From Pseudomonadota bacterium (lineage in GTDB: Bacteria > Bdellovibrionota > Bacteriovoracia > Bacteriovoracales > Bacteriovoracaceae): a stretch of DNA of 9,202 nucleotides. The notes below the pieces were generated by a model. That model was given only the letters and a program-made list of their open reading frames with translations, was not told where the DNA came from and searched no databases. Shown in pieces: positions 1 through 5,484 of this stretch (its first letter is position 1; each line of letters opens with the position of its first letter). The translations under genes were made by a program, and so were the position numbers. Location of the stretch: assembly GCA_021299675.1 (NCBI GenBank), contig JAJTIF010000169.1:1-9202 (forward strand). The letters are read 5' to 3'.

Positions 1-1119
1 ATCATCATGCGCAGTTCATCTCGCTCGCGCAGGAGTAAAAATAACGCTGGCCCCTTGCTGGGTCTAGGGCTCTTCTTGATTGGAAGCCTTGGATACTTTT
101 TTGCTTTCCTCTTAAAGGCTGGCGTCTCAAGAGATCGCGAGCGATTGGCCGATGCCTCGGCGGTGCAGTTCACTCGAAATCCCGATGGGATCGGAGGGGC
201 ACTGAGAAAGATCTGGAAAGAAAATTTCAAATCACTCTCATCTCCTCGCAGCAGTGAAATCTCTCACTTCTACCTTCACTGGCCTAGGCCCTTTCTCTCA
301 TTTCTGGCGACTCATCCACCGATCCTGGAGCGTATTAAAAATATCGGAGTGAGTGCGGAAGGTATCACAGACCTGCCTGAAACGAAGCAAAGCTTCAATC
401 AGCTCGAAGCTGTAAGCCAGTTCCAATCAACTGCAGGTAAAAATGAGGCTGCCAATCCAGTGTATGTGGCTTATGCCTTCTACTTATGGTTCGAGCGCTC
501 GCCTTCCATTGGACCCATCGATGCAGTCATGCGATGGAATCCAAGCTTTAACAAAGAGCAAATGCTGACAACTTATGAAAACATAAAAATGGTCTCAGAT
601 CAGGATCGGTTTCGGCTCTTGGAAAAAAGTATCGCACGTCTTCGGGGAGAAGATCCCAAAGTGATCACCGAGATGCTGGGCCAAATGAAAGCCCTGATAG
701 AAGAGGATCGCAGAGTCACCCATAGAGAGTTTTTGTTCTACTATTACTTGGGTCTGACCTTAAAACCTCAGAAAATTAAAAAAGTGCATCTCTCTCAGGA
801 GCAAGTTTGCCAGCATGTGGAAATTCTCTGCTCTTTCTTTGAGAGCCTTCTCGGCTCTTCGAGTTCACGGGACCTGACAAAGTCTGTGTTCTCTTTACTG
901 GGTAGAACCCCTACATTGAGGGGAGCTTCCAATCAGGAGAGCGTCCGCTCCTCTCTCAGTCTTATCGCCCAAGGGCGGCCTATGCAACGACTTCAAATCT
1001 TTAAGGCTTTCCAGCAAGCTTTTTCCTCCTTACCCGTGTCCGCTGAAGTGATCCTCTTCCTCTCCCTTCTGGCCCTCATCATGGAAATCCCTAAGACTGA
1101 AGCTTTCACGGCCGTGTAG
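1..1119 (+). CDS. M48 family (HtpX-like) membrane metalloprotease, C-terminal part, 5' end outside window
   Basis: The frame is open to the left edge (Ile-Ile before the ATG at 7), so that ATG is almost certainly internal. The HExxH zinc motif is not in the window and should lie upstream. Counting from the ATG, residues 15-39 form a hydrophobic membrane segment. It is followed by SRDRERLADASA (41-52), the M48 signature in which Glu45 is the expected third zinc ligand. LTRNP-like FTRNPDGIGGALRKI (55-69), HFYL (87-90) and THPPILERI (102-110) match the end of the HtpX-like peptidase domain. The Ser/Arg-rich stretch before the membrane segment is a low-complexity linker. Residues from about 115 to 370 are a C-terminal extension that I cannot assign; 344-362 is hydrophobic. 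Such proteases degrade damaged membrane proteins at the inner membrane. The family call is firm; the specific role is not known. Confidence 0.85.
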   Translation: MIMRSSSRSRRSKNNAGPLLGLGLFLIGSLGYFFAFLLKAGVSRDRERLADASAVQFTRNPDGIGGALRKIWKENFKSLSSPRSSEISHFYLHWPRPFLSFLATHPPILERIKNIGVSAEGITDLPETKQSFNQLEAVSQFQSTAGKNEAANPVYVAYAFYLWFERSPSIGPIDAVMRWNPSFNKEQMLTTYENIKMVSDQDRFRLLEKSIARLRGEDPKVITEMLGQMKALIEEDRRVTHREFLFYYYLGLTLKPQKIKKVHLSQEQVCQHVEILCSFFESLLGSSSSRDLTKSVFSLLGRTPTLRGASNQESVRSSLSLIAQGRPMQRLQIFKAFQQAFSSLPVSAEVILFLSLLALIMEIPKTEAFTAV

Positions 1120-1140
1120 TCCTTAGGTTTGTAGTTTTTT
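1090..1140 (+). terminator. Possible intrinsic terminator overlapping the end of the M48 gene
   Basis: CCTAAG (1090-1095) pairs with CTTAGG (1122-1127). ACT (1096-1098) pairs with AGT (1118-1120), leaving C1121 bulged. The 10-bp palindrome CACGGCCGTG (1107-1116) sits in the loop. The stem is followed by a T-rich tail, TTTGTAG then six T (1128-1140). The stem includes the last codons and the TAG stop. The imperfect stem keeps confidence modest. Confidence 0.4.
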
Positions 1141-1213
1141 CAAACGCACTCATTTTTATCTTGAATCCAATTAGTCTGCACTCAATTCAATAACCCCACT
1201 GGCGAGGTTCAAT

Positions 1214-1528
1214 ATGTTTAGATTTTTTATTGCACTGTCTTTGCTCTCTGCACTTACTGCTCAGGCCTCAATCGCAGAAATCGTGACAGACGTTGAGATT
1301 GAAAAGCACATTGAGAAGATGGAGGACAAAGGTTTCAAGCTCTCCAACGTCAAAGACGTCCACGCGTCTGAAGGGCTAGTGCCTCGGTGCCGCTCCGATT
1401 TCTACGAATTCACTTACTCAAAGTCTGCCAGCCGTGCCGGTGAGCGGGCCATGCAGCACAAGAAGTTTAACGTGAATACAGAATGTTCTGGTACCGAGCG
1501 CAGGCTCCGTGTTCACGAAGTCCGCTAG
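1214..1528 (+). CDS. Small exported protein, family not recognised
   Basis: The product has 104 residues with a clear signal peptide: Arg3, a hydrophobic run (4-14), and a likely signal peptidase I site after TAQA (residue 18). The mature part is about 86 residues, strongly charged and probably periplasmic or secreted. It has two cysteines (59 and 91) that could form one disulfide; the first helix-like stretch (22-40) is rich in Glu and Lys. The start is supported by GAGG at 1203-1206, 7 bases ahead of the ATG. The gene stands between the M48 protease and the sugar dehydrogenase with gaps of 94 and 72 bases, so it may be transcribed alone. I recognise no domain and assign no function. The codon pattern and signal peptide make it a convincing real gene. 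Confidence 0.75.
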   Translation: MFRFFIALSLLSALTAQASIAEIVTDVEIEKHIEKMEDKGFKLSNVKDVHASEGLVPRCRSDFYEFTYSKSASRAGERAMQHKKFNVNTECSGTERRLRVHEVR

Positions 1529-1557
1529 ATTGCAAAATTGATTGCCTAAAAAATCGA

Positions 1558-1597
1558 TTTATCCCATGATTGAATAAACATTTGATCATGGGATAAA
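1558..1597 (+). promoter_or_regulatory. Long inverted repeat abutting the start codon of the sugar dehydrogenase gene
   Basis: TTTATCCCATGAT (1558-1570) and ATCATGGGATAAA (1585-1597) are perfect 13-base inverted repeats. In RNA the stem can continue inward by U-G, G-U, A-U, A-U and U-A pairs to an AAAC tetraloop (1576-1579), giving about 18 pairs. The right arm ends 3 bases before the ATG at 1601 and contains the only plausible ribosome-binding purines (GGGA, 1590-1593), so folding would hide the ribosome site. No T-run follows on the plus strand, so it is not a standard terminator for the upstream gene. It could equally be a DNA operator. A 10-bp palindrome AAATCGATTT (1551-1560) overlaps its left edge. 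Confidence 0.7.
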
Positions 1598-1600
1598 CGT

Positions 1601-2710
1601 ATGAAACTTATCTTTCTTTTCCTCGTTGTCCTCACTACCAATCCAGTCTCCTCCAAGGAAATTTCTACTTTCGAGTTTGAGTCTCAGAAGTATCGGGTCG
1701 ACCAACTTCTTGAGACGGATGATATCATCTGGGGCATTGAGTTTGTTAGCAATGATGACATCCTCTTTACCAAGAAGAGTGGGAAGCTTGGTCTCTTCAA
1801 TCTAAGTTCTAAGAAACTTATTGAGCTGAGCGGTTTACCTGCGGTCAATAACGTAGGTCAGGGCGGACTCCTGGACATCGCTCTTGAGCCGGGCTTCAAG
1901 GACAAGGGATACGTCTACATCACTTATTCTAAAAAAATGGGAGATCAACAAACCACAGCCCTGGCGCGGGCGCTCTTTGATGTGAAAACACAAAAGTTCT
2001 CAAACTGGACAGACATCTTCATCGCGAAAGCACTCTCAAAAAACGATCATCATTATGGCTCACGCATTGTGATGGACACGAATTATCTCTACCTGACAGT
2101 GGGGGAGCGCGGACACGATGCTTTGGCGCAGGATCTAAGTGTGCACAATGGAAAAGTGCTTCGGCTCAAGCATGATGGAACTCTTGCGGAGGGGAATCCC
2201 TTCAGCGGAAAGCCAGGAGCGCTTCCTGAAATTTGGTCTTATGGTCACCGCAATCCTCAGGGACTCTACCTGGATCTGAAGTCCAATACTCTCTATGAGC
2301 AAGAGCATGGTCCTCGCGGTGGCGATGAGATTAATCTGATCGTGGCGGGGAAGAACTATGGCTGGCCTATTATCAGCTTTGGCCGCGAGTACTCAGGACG
2401 TCCGGTCGGCAAGGGAATTCAAAAGGCTGAGGGCCTAGAGCAGCCGATTAAATTTTTTGTTCCCTCCATCGCACCAAGTGGTTTATTGAAGTACCAATCA
2501 AACGTCCTACCAGGTTTTGTGAACACACTTGTCTCCGGGGCATTGGTGCAGGAGCACCTCAACGTGGTGAAGCTAGATTGCACGAAAAACTGCGAGACTA
2601 AACTCTTGAAAGATCTCTCAGAGAGGATGAGGGATGTAAAAGAGGGTCCCGATGGATTAATCTATATCGCCACTGATTCTGGTAAAATCTTAAGTGTTTC
2701 AAAGAGATAG
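1601..2710 (+). CDS. Exported PQQ-dependent aldose sugar dehydrogenase (glucose/sorbosone dehydrogenase family, YliI-like)
   Basis: The product has 369 residues with a signal peptide (1-18, cut near VSS-K), so it should act in the periplasm. The body is a six-bladed GSDH beta-propeller. Family motifs in order are GQGGLLDIALEPGF (86-99), HHYGSRIV (150-157; His151 in the position of the catalytic base), LTVGERG (165-171), VHNGKVLRL (181-189), EIWSYGHRNPQGL (210-222; Arg217 and Asn218 at the PQQ-contact position), EHGPRGGDEIN (235-245), GKNYGWP (250-256), VPSIAPSGL (287-295) and EGPDGLIYIATDSGKI (348-363). The length fits YliI-type enzymes. They oxidise the C1 of aldoses to lactones using PQQ and calcium. 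A Cys pair, 327 and 331, lies in a surface loop. The start codon is 3 bases after a long inverted repeat, suggesting control at translation or by a repressor. No PQQ biosynthesis genes are in view. The exact substrate is unknown. Confidence 0.88.
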   Translation: MKLIFLFLVVLTTNPVSSKEISTFEFESQKYRVDQLLETDDIIWGIEFVSNDDILFTKKSGKLGLFNLSSKKLIELSGLPAVNNVGQGGLLDIALEPGFKDKGYVYITYSKKMGDQQTTALARALFDVKTQKFSNWTDIFIAKALSKNDHHYGSRIVMDTNYLYLTVGERGHDALAQDLSVHNGKVLRLKHDGTLAEGNPFSGKPGALPEIWSYGHRNPQGLYLDLKSNTLYEQEHGPRGGDEINLIVAGKNYGWPIISFGREYSGRPVGKGIQKAEGLEQPIKFFVPSIAPSGLLKYQSNVLPGFVNTLVSGALVQEHLNVVKLDCTKNCETKLLKDLSERMRDVKEGPDGLIYIATDSGKILSVSKR

Positions 2711-2732
2711 CATTGTAGGTGTTTCATTTTTT

Positions 2733-2759
2733 TAAAGCTTTTCCCACTTTGACCGATAC
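2733..2759 (+). promoter_or_regulatory. Candidate sigma-28 (FliA) promoter for the retropepsin-like peptidase gene
   Basis: TAAAGCTT (2733-2740), 11 bases, then ACCGATAC (2752-2759). The enterobacterial FliA consensus is TAAAGTTT-N11-GCCGATAA, so 13 of 16 positions agree with exact spacing. Transcription would begin near 2766-2769, about 15 bases before the ATG at 2783. Whether this organism's FliA uses the same consensus is inferred. Confidence 0.45.
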
Positions 2760-2768
2760 GTTTGCTCA

Positions 2769-2776
2769 GGGTGGGA
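2769..2776 (+). promoter_or_regulatory. Ribosome binding site that fixes the start at ATG 2783
   Basis: GGGTGGGA lies 6 bases ahead of the ATG at 2783 and favours that start over the in-frame TTG at 2762. The TTG has no ribosome site and would add residues in front of a good signal peptide. Confidence 0.6.
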
Positions 2777-2782
2777 TCATAC

Positions 2783-3373
2783 ATGAATCAATCAATGTTA
2801 GCTGTCTTTGGAATCGTACTAAGTGCCTCGCTGATTGGGGCCAGTCAGTTGAAAGATAAGATTGAGGAGTACAGATCATTACAGACGAACGCTCTGGCTT
2901 GTCTTCCAATTGTGCCTGCAGTGGATACAAAAATTCTTGGGCACTCCGAAGTCATTCACCTCGGAGAAGAGAAGGGATTGGTGTACGACGCTAAGATTGA
3001 TTCCGGTGCTCACACCAGCTCGGTGCATGCAAAGAATATCGAGACATTCGTTAAGTCGGTGAAAGATACAAACGGCACTCAAGACGTGATGTTTGTGCGC
3101 TTTGATACGGAAGATGCCCAAGGAAAAAAAATGCGCTTGGAAAAAATGGTCAGTCGCATCCACCAAGTTAAATCAGCCTCTGGCGTTTCTTCTCGTTATT
3201 TTTTCATGGATTCAATTTGGATCAGCAGCAAGAAATATGAGATCGAAATCAATCTCGCGGACCGCTCTCATCTTTCAAAGAAAATGCTGCTTGGAAAAAA
3301 TCTCATCAACCAAGGCTACCTGATCGATACCACCAAAGCTTACGTTCTGACCGAAGCTATCGTATCGAACTAG
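2783..3373 (+). CDS. Exported retropepsin-like peptidase (PF05618 family, often named 'ATP-dependent zinc protease')
   Basis: The product has 196 residues from the ATG with the good ribosome site. Residues 1-22 are a signal peptide or N-terminal anchor (hydrophobic run 6-19). The domain spans about 55-190. It contains the retropepsin-type active-site motif AKIDSGAHTSSVHA (70-83; Asp73-Ser74-Gly75-Ala76), then LADRSHLSKKMLLGKNLI (158-175), which matches the family's L.DR....LLGR segment, and YLIDTTKAYV (179-188). The family was called RimK-linked zinc protease; known members such as RimB are now seen as aspartic peptidases that trim glutamate tails. Here there is no RimK-type ligase nearby and the protein is exported, so its target is probably periplasmic and unknown. 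A FliA-like promoter lies upstream. The gene ends head-on against the next gene, sharing a CTAG with its stop. Confidence 0.8.
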   Translation: MNQSMLAVFGIVLSASLIGASQLKDKIEEYRSLQTNALACLPIVPAVDTKILGHSEVIHLGEEKGLVYDAKIDSGAHTSSVHAKNIETFVKSVKDTNGTQDVMFVRFDTEDAQGKKMRLEKMVSRIHQVKSASGVSSRYFFMDSIWISSKKYEIEINLADRSHLSKKMLLGKNLINQGYLIDTTKAYVLTEAIVSN

Positions 3374-4107
3374 TGTTGATACTCCTGCTTAATACCTTCG
3401 CACCCTGAAACCGATACAACTTTTTCTTCTCGAACCACGAGGTGAGTGGGGAGCTGCTGAAAAGAGCTGTAGAGTGTTTTCGTTTTGCTGTTGAAAAGCG
3501 CGGCTTCAAGGTAAAAGTCTCCAACCATGGATTGAGCGATTGTTATCTTGGGTGGGACAAGCTCGGTCACGGTGTAAGATTCGGGAAATATACCGATGCT
3601 TGAAATGTTAAACTCCATGAGAGTCTCTGAGTCCTCGACTGAGAAATCCTTCAAACGAAAGCGATGGGAGAAGGCCGGACATTGAAACTTGCGGAAACGC
3701 TCTGAGGTGGCCCAGGCGGCGTAGGTCAGGCTAAAGGCGATCGATTTGGTTTGGTTGGCTGAAAAGTTTGTTTGCATACGGGAGCGGAAGGGCGCGAGGA
3801 TCGTTGCCAAGTGATGCCGTTGGCCAAGTTTGGTTTTATGAATCACTTTGACGAGCCAACTATCAACCGCATAGTTTTTCTCGATCGCCTCCAGATCATC
3901 CTCTTCCAAAACAGGAAGACTTAAGACGAGCGTGAGATTTTTTGAGACGATATCTCGCAAGATGCTCCCAACCGCCCAGGTGCCTTCATTGAGATTCGAG
4001 ATTTCCCATCGGACGTCTTTGAGGCTAGGGGTCACGCCCTTCGTATCGAATTGGACTTTTTTGGTGCAGCTTAGGGCAGTAAGTAAAAAAAGAACTAAAA
4101 ACTTCAC
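3370..4107 (-). CDS. Predicted lipoprotein, family not recognised
   Basis: The product has 245 residues from a GTG start preceded by AGAGG 7 bases upstream. The N-terminus (Lys2, hydrophobic 3-12) leads to TALSC, with Cys14 as the likely lipidated residue; Ala and Leu at -3 and -2 are tolerated but not ideal. Residues after Cys14 are Thr-Lys-Lys, without Asp at +2, so outer-membrane sorting is the default guess. The rest looks like a beta-rich soluble domain, with alternating strands at 55-65, 122-133, 165-190 and 195-230. Cys143 and Cys236 could form a disulfide. I recognise no domain. It converges on the retropepsin-like gene with a 4-base overlap and is divergent from a second small lipoprotein, so the two lipoproteins may share a control region. 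Confidence 0.75.
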   Translation of the reverse strand: MKFLVLFLLTALSCTKKVQFDTKGVTPSLKDVRWEISNLNEGTWAVGSILRDIVSKNLTLVLSLPVLEEDDLEAIEKNYAVDSWLVKVIHKTKLGQRHHLATILAPFRSRMQTNFSANQTKSIAFSLTYAAWATSERFRKFQCPAFSHRFRLKDFSVEDSETLMEFNISSIGIFPESYTVTELVPPKITIAQSMVGDFYLEAALFNSKTKTLYSSFQQLPTHLVVREEKVVSVSGCEGIKQEYQH

Positions 4108-4132
4108 GCTGTAACCTCTTGGAACTTTTTGT

Positions 4133-4139
4133 TATCATA
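4133..4139. promoter_or_regulatory. Possible shared, near-palindromic -10 element for the divergent lipoprotein genes
   Basis: TATCATA on the plus strand reads TATGATA on the minus strand, so a 5-of-6 match to TATAAT exists in each direction at the same place. Start sites would fall near 4145 (plus) and 4127 (minus), each about 20 bases before its gene. I see no good -35 hexamer on either strand, so this is tentative. Confidence 0.3.
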
Positions 4140-4156
4140 CCTTGAATCTCATCATT

Positions 4157-4160
4157 GGAG
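4157..4160 (+). promoter_or_regulatory. Ribosome binding site that selects the TTG start at 4167
   Basis: GGAG sits 6 bases before the TTG at 4167. The in-frame TTG at 4155 would overlap this site and add four residues before the Lys-Leu-Leu of the signal peptide, so 4167 is preferred. Confidence 0.6.
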
Positions 4161-4166
4161 TCTAAA

Positions 4167-4454
4167 TTGAAACTTTTATTTTTTTGTCTCATTACCCTAG
4201 TCGGCTGCTCAACTGCTCCGGGCATTCTCACAGACTCTGGTAAGCAGGTTGAAGTCTTTAACACTAAGCCCGGAAATGAATGCTCAGTGGTGGGCAAGGT
4301 TGTGGGAGATAACGACAAGGGGAGCATGGATCTCGCTCGCAATCATGCTCGTAATCTTGCTGGAAAGATTAAAGCGAATGCGATCCACATCACGCAGGAA
4401 GTTCCAAACGGCCAGAAGGCGCAGGTCTTCGCGACGGCTTATTACTGCGAATAG
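4167..4454 (+). CDS. Small DUF4156-like lipoprotein
   Basis: The product has 95 residues, read from a TTG start chosen because GGAG is 6 bases upstream. The signal peptide ends in a textbook lipobox, LVGC, with Cys14 followed by Ser-Thr, pointing to the outer membrane. The mature domain has CSVVGKVVGDNDKG (39-52) and ARNLAGKIKANAIHI (61-75). These resemble the DUF4156 pattern of a Cys-x-x-x-Gly-x-Val segment followed by an Ala-Arg-x-x-Leu helix ending in a Gly/Lys-Ala-Asn-Ala-Ile strand. Cys39 and Cys94 may be paired. DUF4156 proteins are small lipoproteins of unknown role. The family call rests on pattern memory only. The gene ends one base before the stop of the convergent B12 regulator, leaving no room for a terminator. 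Confidence 0.7.
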   Translation: MKLLFFCLITLVGCSTAPGILTDSGKQVEVFNTKPGNECSVVGKVVGDNDKGSMDLARNHARNLAGKIKANAIHITQEVPNGQKAQVFATAYYCE

Positions 4455-4455
4455 G

Positions 4456-5388
4456 TTACTGGAATTCTCTGAGGTACTGATCTAGGCTTTCAAGCGTGGG
4501 GAGGTAACCCACGTTTGAGCGCTCGAGTTCAGTGCGCACGTAGGGTTTGATGTTTCCACCGATCATCACCTTCGTGGTAGCTGGGATTTTTACTTTGATG
4601 TCAGAGATAAATTTCTGGAGTGTTAAATTCTCCGTGAGCTCGTGACCTTTCGTCACACCCAAAAGAATGGCTTTTGGATTTAACTGACCAGCGGCTTCGC
4701 AGAGGGCTTCTGCTGGCAGATCTTTTCCTAAAAATAAAAATGGCACGCGGTACTGCACGCACAGGAGACAGGCAGCGAGGAGCCCAATCTCATGCATCTC
4801 TCCTTCTGGCGCCGCTAGGATGATAGAGCTCTTATCTCCGTGTTGGAGTGTGTAGCTCTGGGCGATCACCTGACCCATGTGAAACTGAACGATGGCACTG
4901 AGGGTATGCTCTTGCACAATCGAGAGAGTGTTCTGCATGACTCGAATCCCAATCTCGCGAAAGAGAGGAACAATGACACTGAGGGCGAACTCCCGGGGAC
5001 CTAGCTTACGTTTTGCTTTTTCGAGTTCATAGGAAATGATGTCGAGCTTATAAGCCGCAAGCGCCAAAAGGATACCCGTGAGCATTCTTTGGGTGTCGAG
5101 ATCCACCGTCTCTAAATCAACAGCTTCACTCTGTTGAATTCTCTCTTGTTTTTTGAGAAGCTCTTTAAGCTCTTCGACATTTGACCGTGCAATTTTCGAG
5201 ATTGTGTGTCCTGCTTGCGTGAGCAGCTGGAGCATAGTGAGTTTTTCGATATCGACGTCACTATACAAGCGATGGCCGTTATCGGCGCGATCGGGAATAA
5301 GCGCCTGGTATCGCTTTTCCCAAGCCCGAATAGTGGCTGAGGCGACGCCGGAGAGTTGTGAAGCGATGTGAATATTGTATTGAGACAT
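4456..5388 (-). CDS. MerR-type regulator with C-terminal cobalamin-binding domain (CarH/LitR architecture)
   Basis: The product has 310 residues from the ATG at 5388. It opens with a MerR winged helix (4-70): YNIHIASQLSGVASATIRAW, then EKRY and GHRLYSDVDIEKL (38-50). Next comes a helical B12-binding_2 cap (about 95-175) holding QEHTLSA (159-165), and a Rossmann-like B12 domain (about 185-310). The latter has EMHEIG (197-202), where His199 would be the lower cobalt ligand, and IGG (276-278). CarH/LitR proteins use adenosylcobalamin as a light-sensitive ligand to hold a repressor tetramer. The upper-face Trp of the Wx9EH motif is Val150 here, with Glu160-His161 kept, so light sensing is uncertain. 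An in-frame ATG at 5424 would add 12 residues. Neither start has a clear Shine-Dalgarno; 5388 fits MerR N-termini better. It is divergent from acs across three 11-bp repeats, its likely operator. Confidence 0.88.
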   Translation of the reverse strand: MSQYNIHIASQLSGVASATIRAWEKRYQALIPDRADNGHRLYSDVDIEKLTMLQLLTQAGHTISKIARSNVEELKELLKKQERIQQSEAVDLETVDLDTQRMLTGILLALAAYKLDIISYELEKAKRKLGPREFALSVIVPLFREIGIRVMQNTLSIVQEHTLSAIVQFHMGQVIAQSYTLQHGDKSSIILAAPEGEMHEIGLLAACLLCVQYRVPFLFLGKDLPAEALCEAAGQLNPKAILLGVTKGHELTENLTLQKFISDIKVKIPATTKVMIGGNIKPYVRTELERSNVGYLPTLESLDQYLREFQ

Positions 5389-5423
5389 AGGCCAGAGTTT
5401 ATCAAAAAAGTGAGGCCTAGGCA

Positions 5424-5456
5424 TCTAAGTTTATTCTAAGTTTATTCTAAGTTTTT
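5424..5456. repeat. Three tandem 11-bp direct repeats, probable operator of the B12/MerR regulator
   Basis: TCTAAGTTTAT occurs at 5424-5434 and 5435-5445, and TCTAAGTTTTT at 5446-5456, so three units are head-to-tail with exact 11-base period and only one changed base. They fill the gap between the regulator and acs. CarH-type proteins bind operators made of 11-bp direct repeats, one MerR domain per repeat on one face of the helix. A stray TCTAAG at 5466-5471 is out of register (20 bases after unit 3). The GCCTAGGC palindrome at 5415-5422 adjoins unit 1. Confidence 0.75.
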
Positions 5457-5484
5457 GACGTGTTGTCTAAGCCATGAGGTTAAA

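Noticed and set aside
7..9. ATG at 7 as the start of the first gene
   Set aside because: The frame is open to the left edge and the M48 domain lacks its HExxH, so the gene begins outside the window.
1127..1145. GTTTG/CAAAC 5-pair stem with T-rich loop after the M48 gene
   Set aside because: A short stem with the T-run in the loop; the larger stem at 1090-1127 followed by this T-rich stretch is the better terminator.
2692..2727. Direct repeat GTGTTTCA at 2693-2700 and 2720-2727 near the end of the dehydrogenase gene
   Set aside because: Only 8 bases, two copies, one in coding sequence; consistent with chance.
2762..2764. TTG start for the retropepsin-like gene
   Set aside because: No ribosome site before it; the ATG at 2783 has GGGTGGGA at good spacing and begins a clean signal peptide.
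2743..2775. CCCAC/GTGGG inverted pair spanning the leader of the retropepsin-like gene
   Set aside because: Only 5 pairs across a 23-base loop; too weak to support a regulatory hairpin.
4025..4342. Minus-strand open frame of 105 codons across the divergent lipoprotein gap
   Set aside because: It overlaps two genes with signal peptides and ribosome sites, and its product has no sensible features.
5422..5424. ATG at 5424 as the start of the B12 regulator
   Set aside because: It adds 12 residues unlike MerR N-termini, has no ribosome site and lies in the first 11-bp repeat. It is kept only as an alternative.
5455..5460. TTGACG as the acs start (TTG) or as its -35 box
   Set aside because: As a start it lies inside repeat 3 without a ribosome site. 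As a -35 box, the matching -10 would be at or past the acs ATG.
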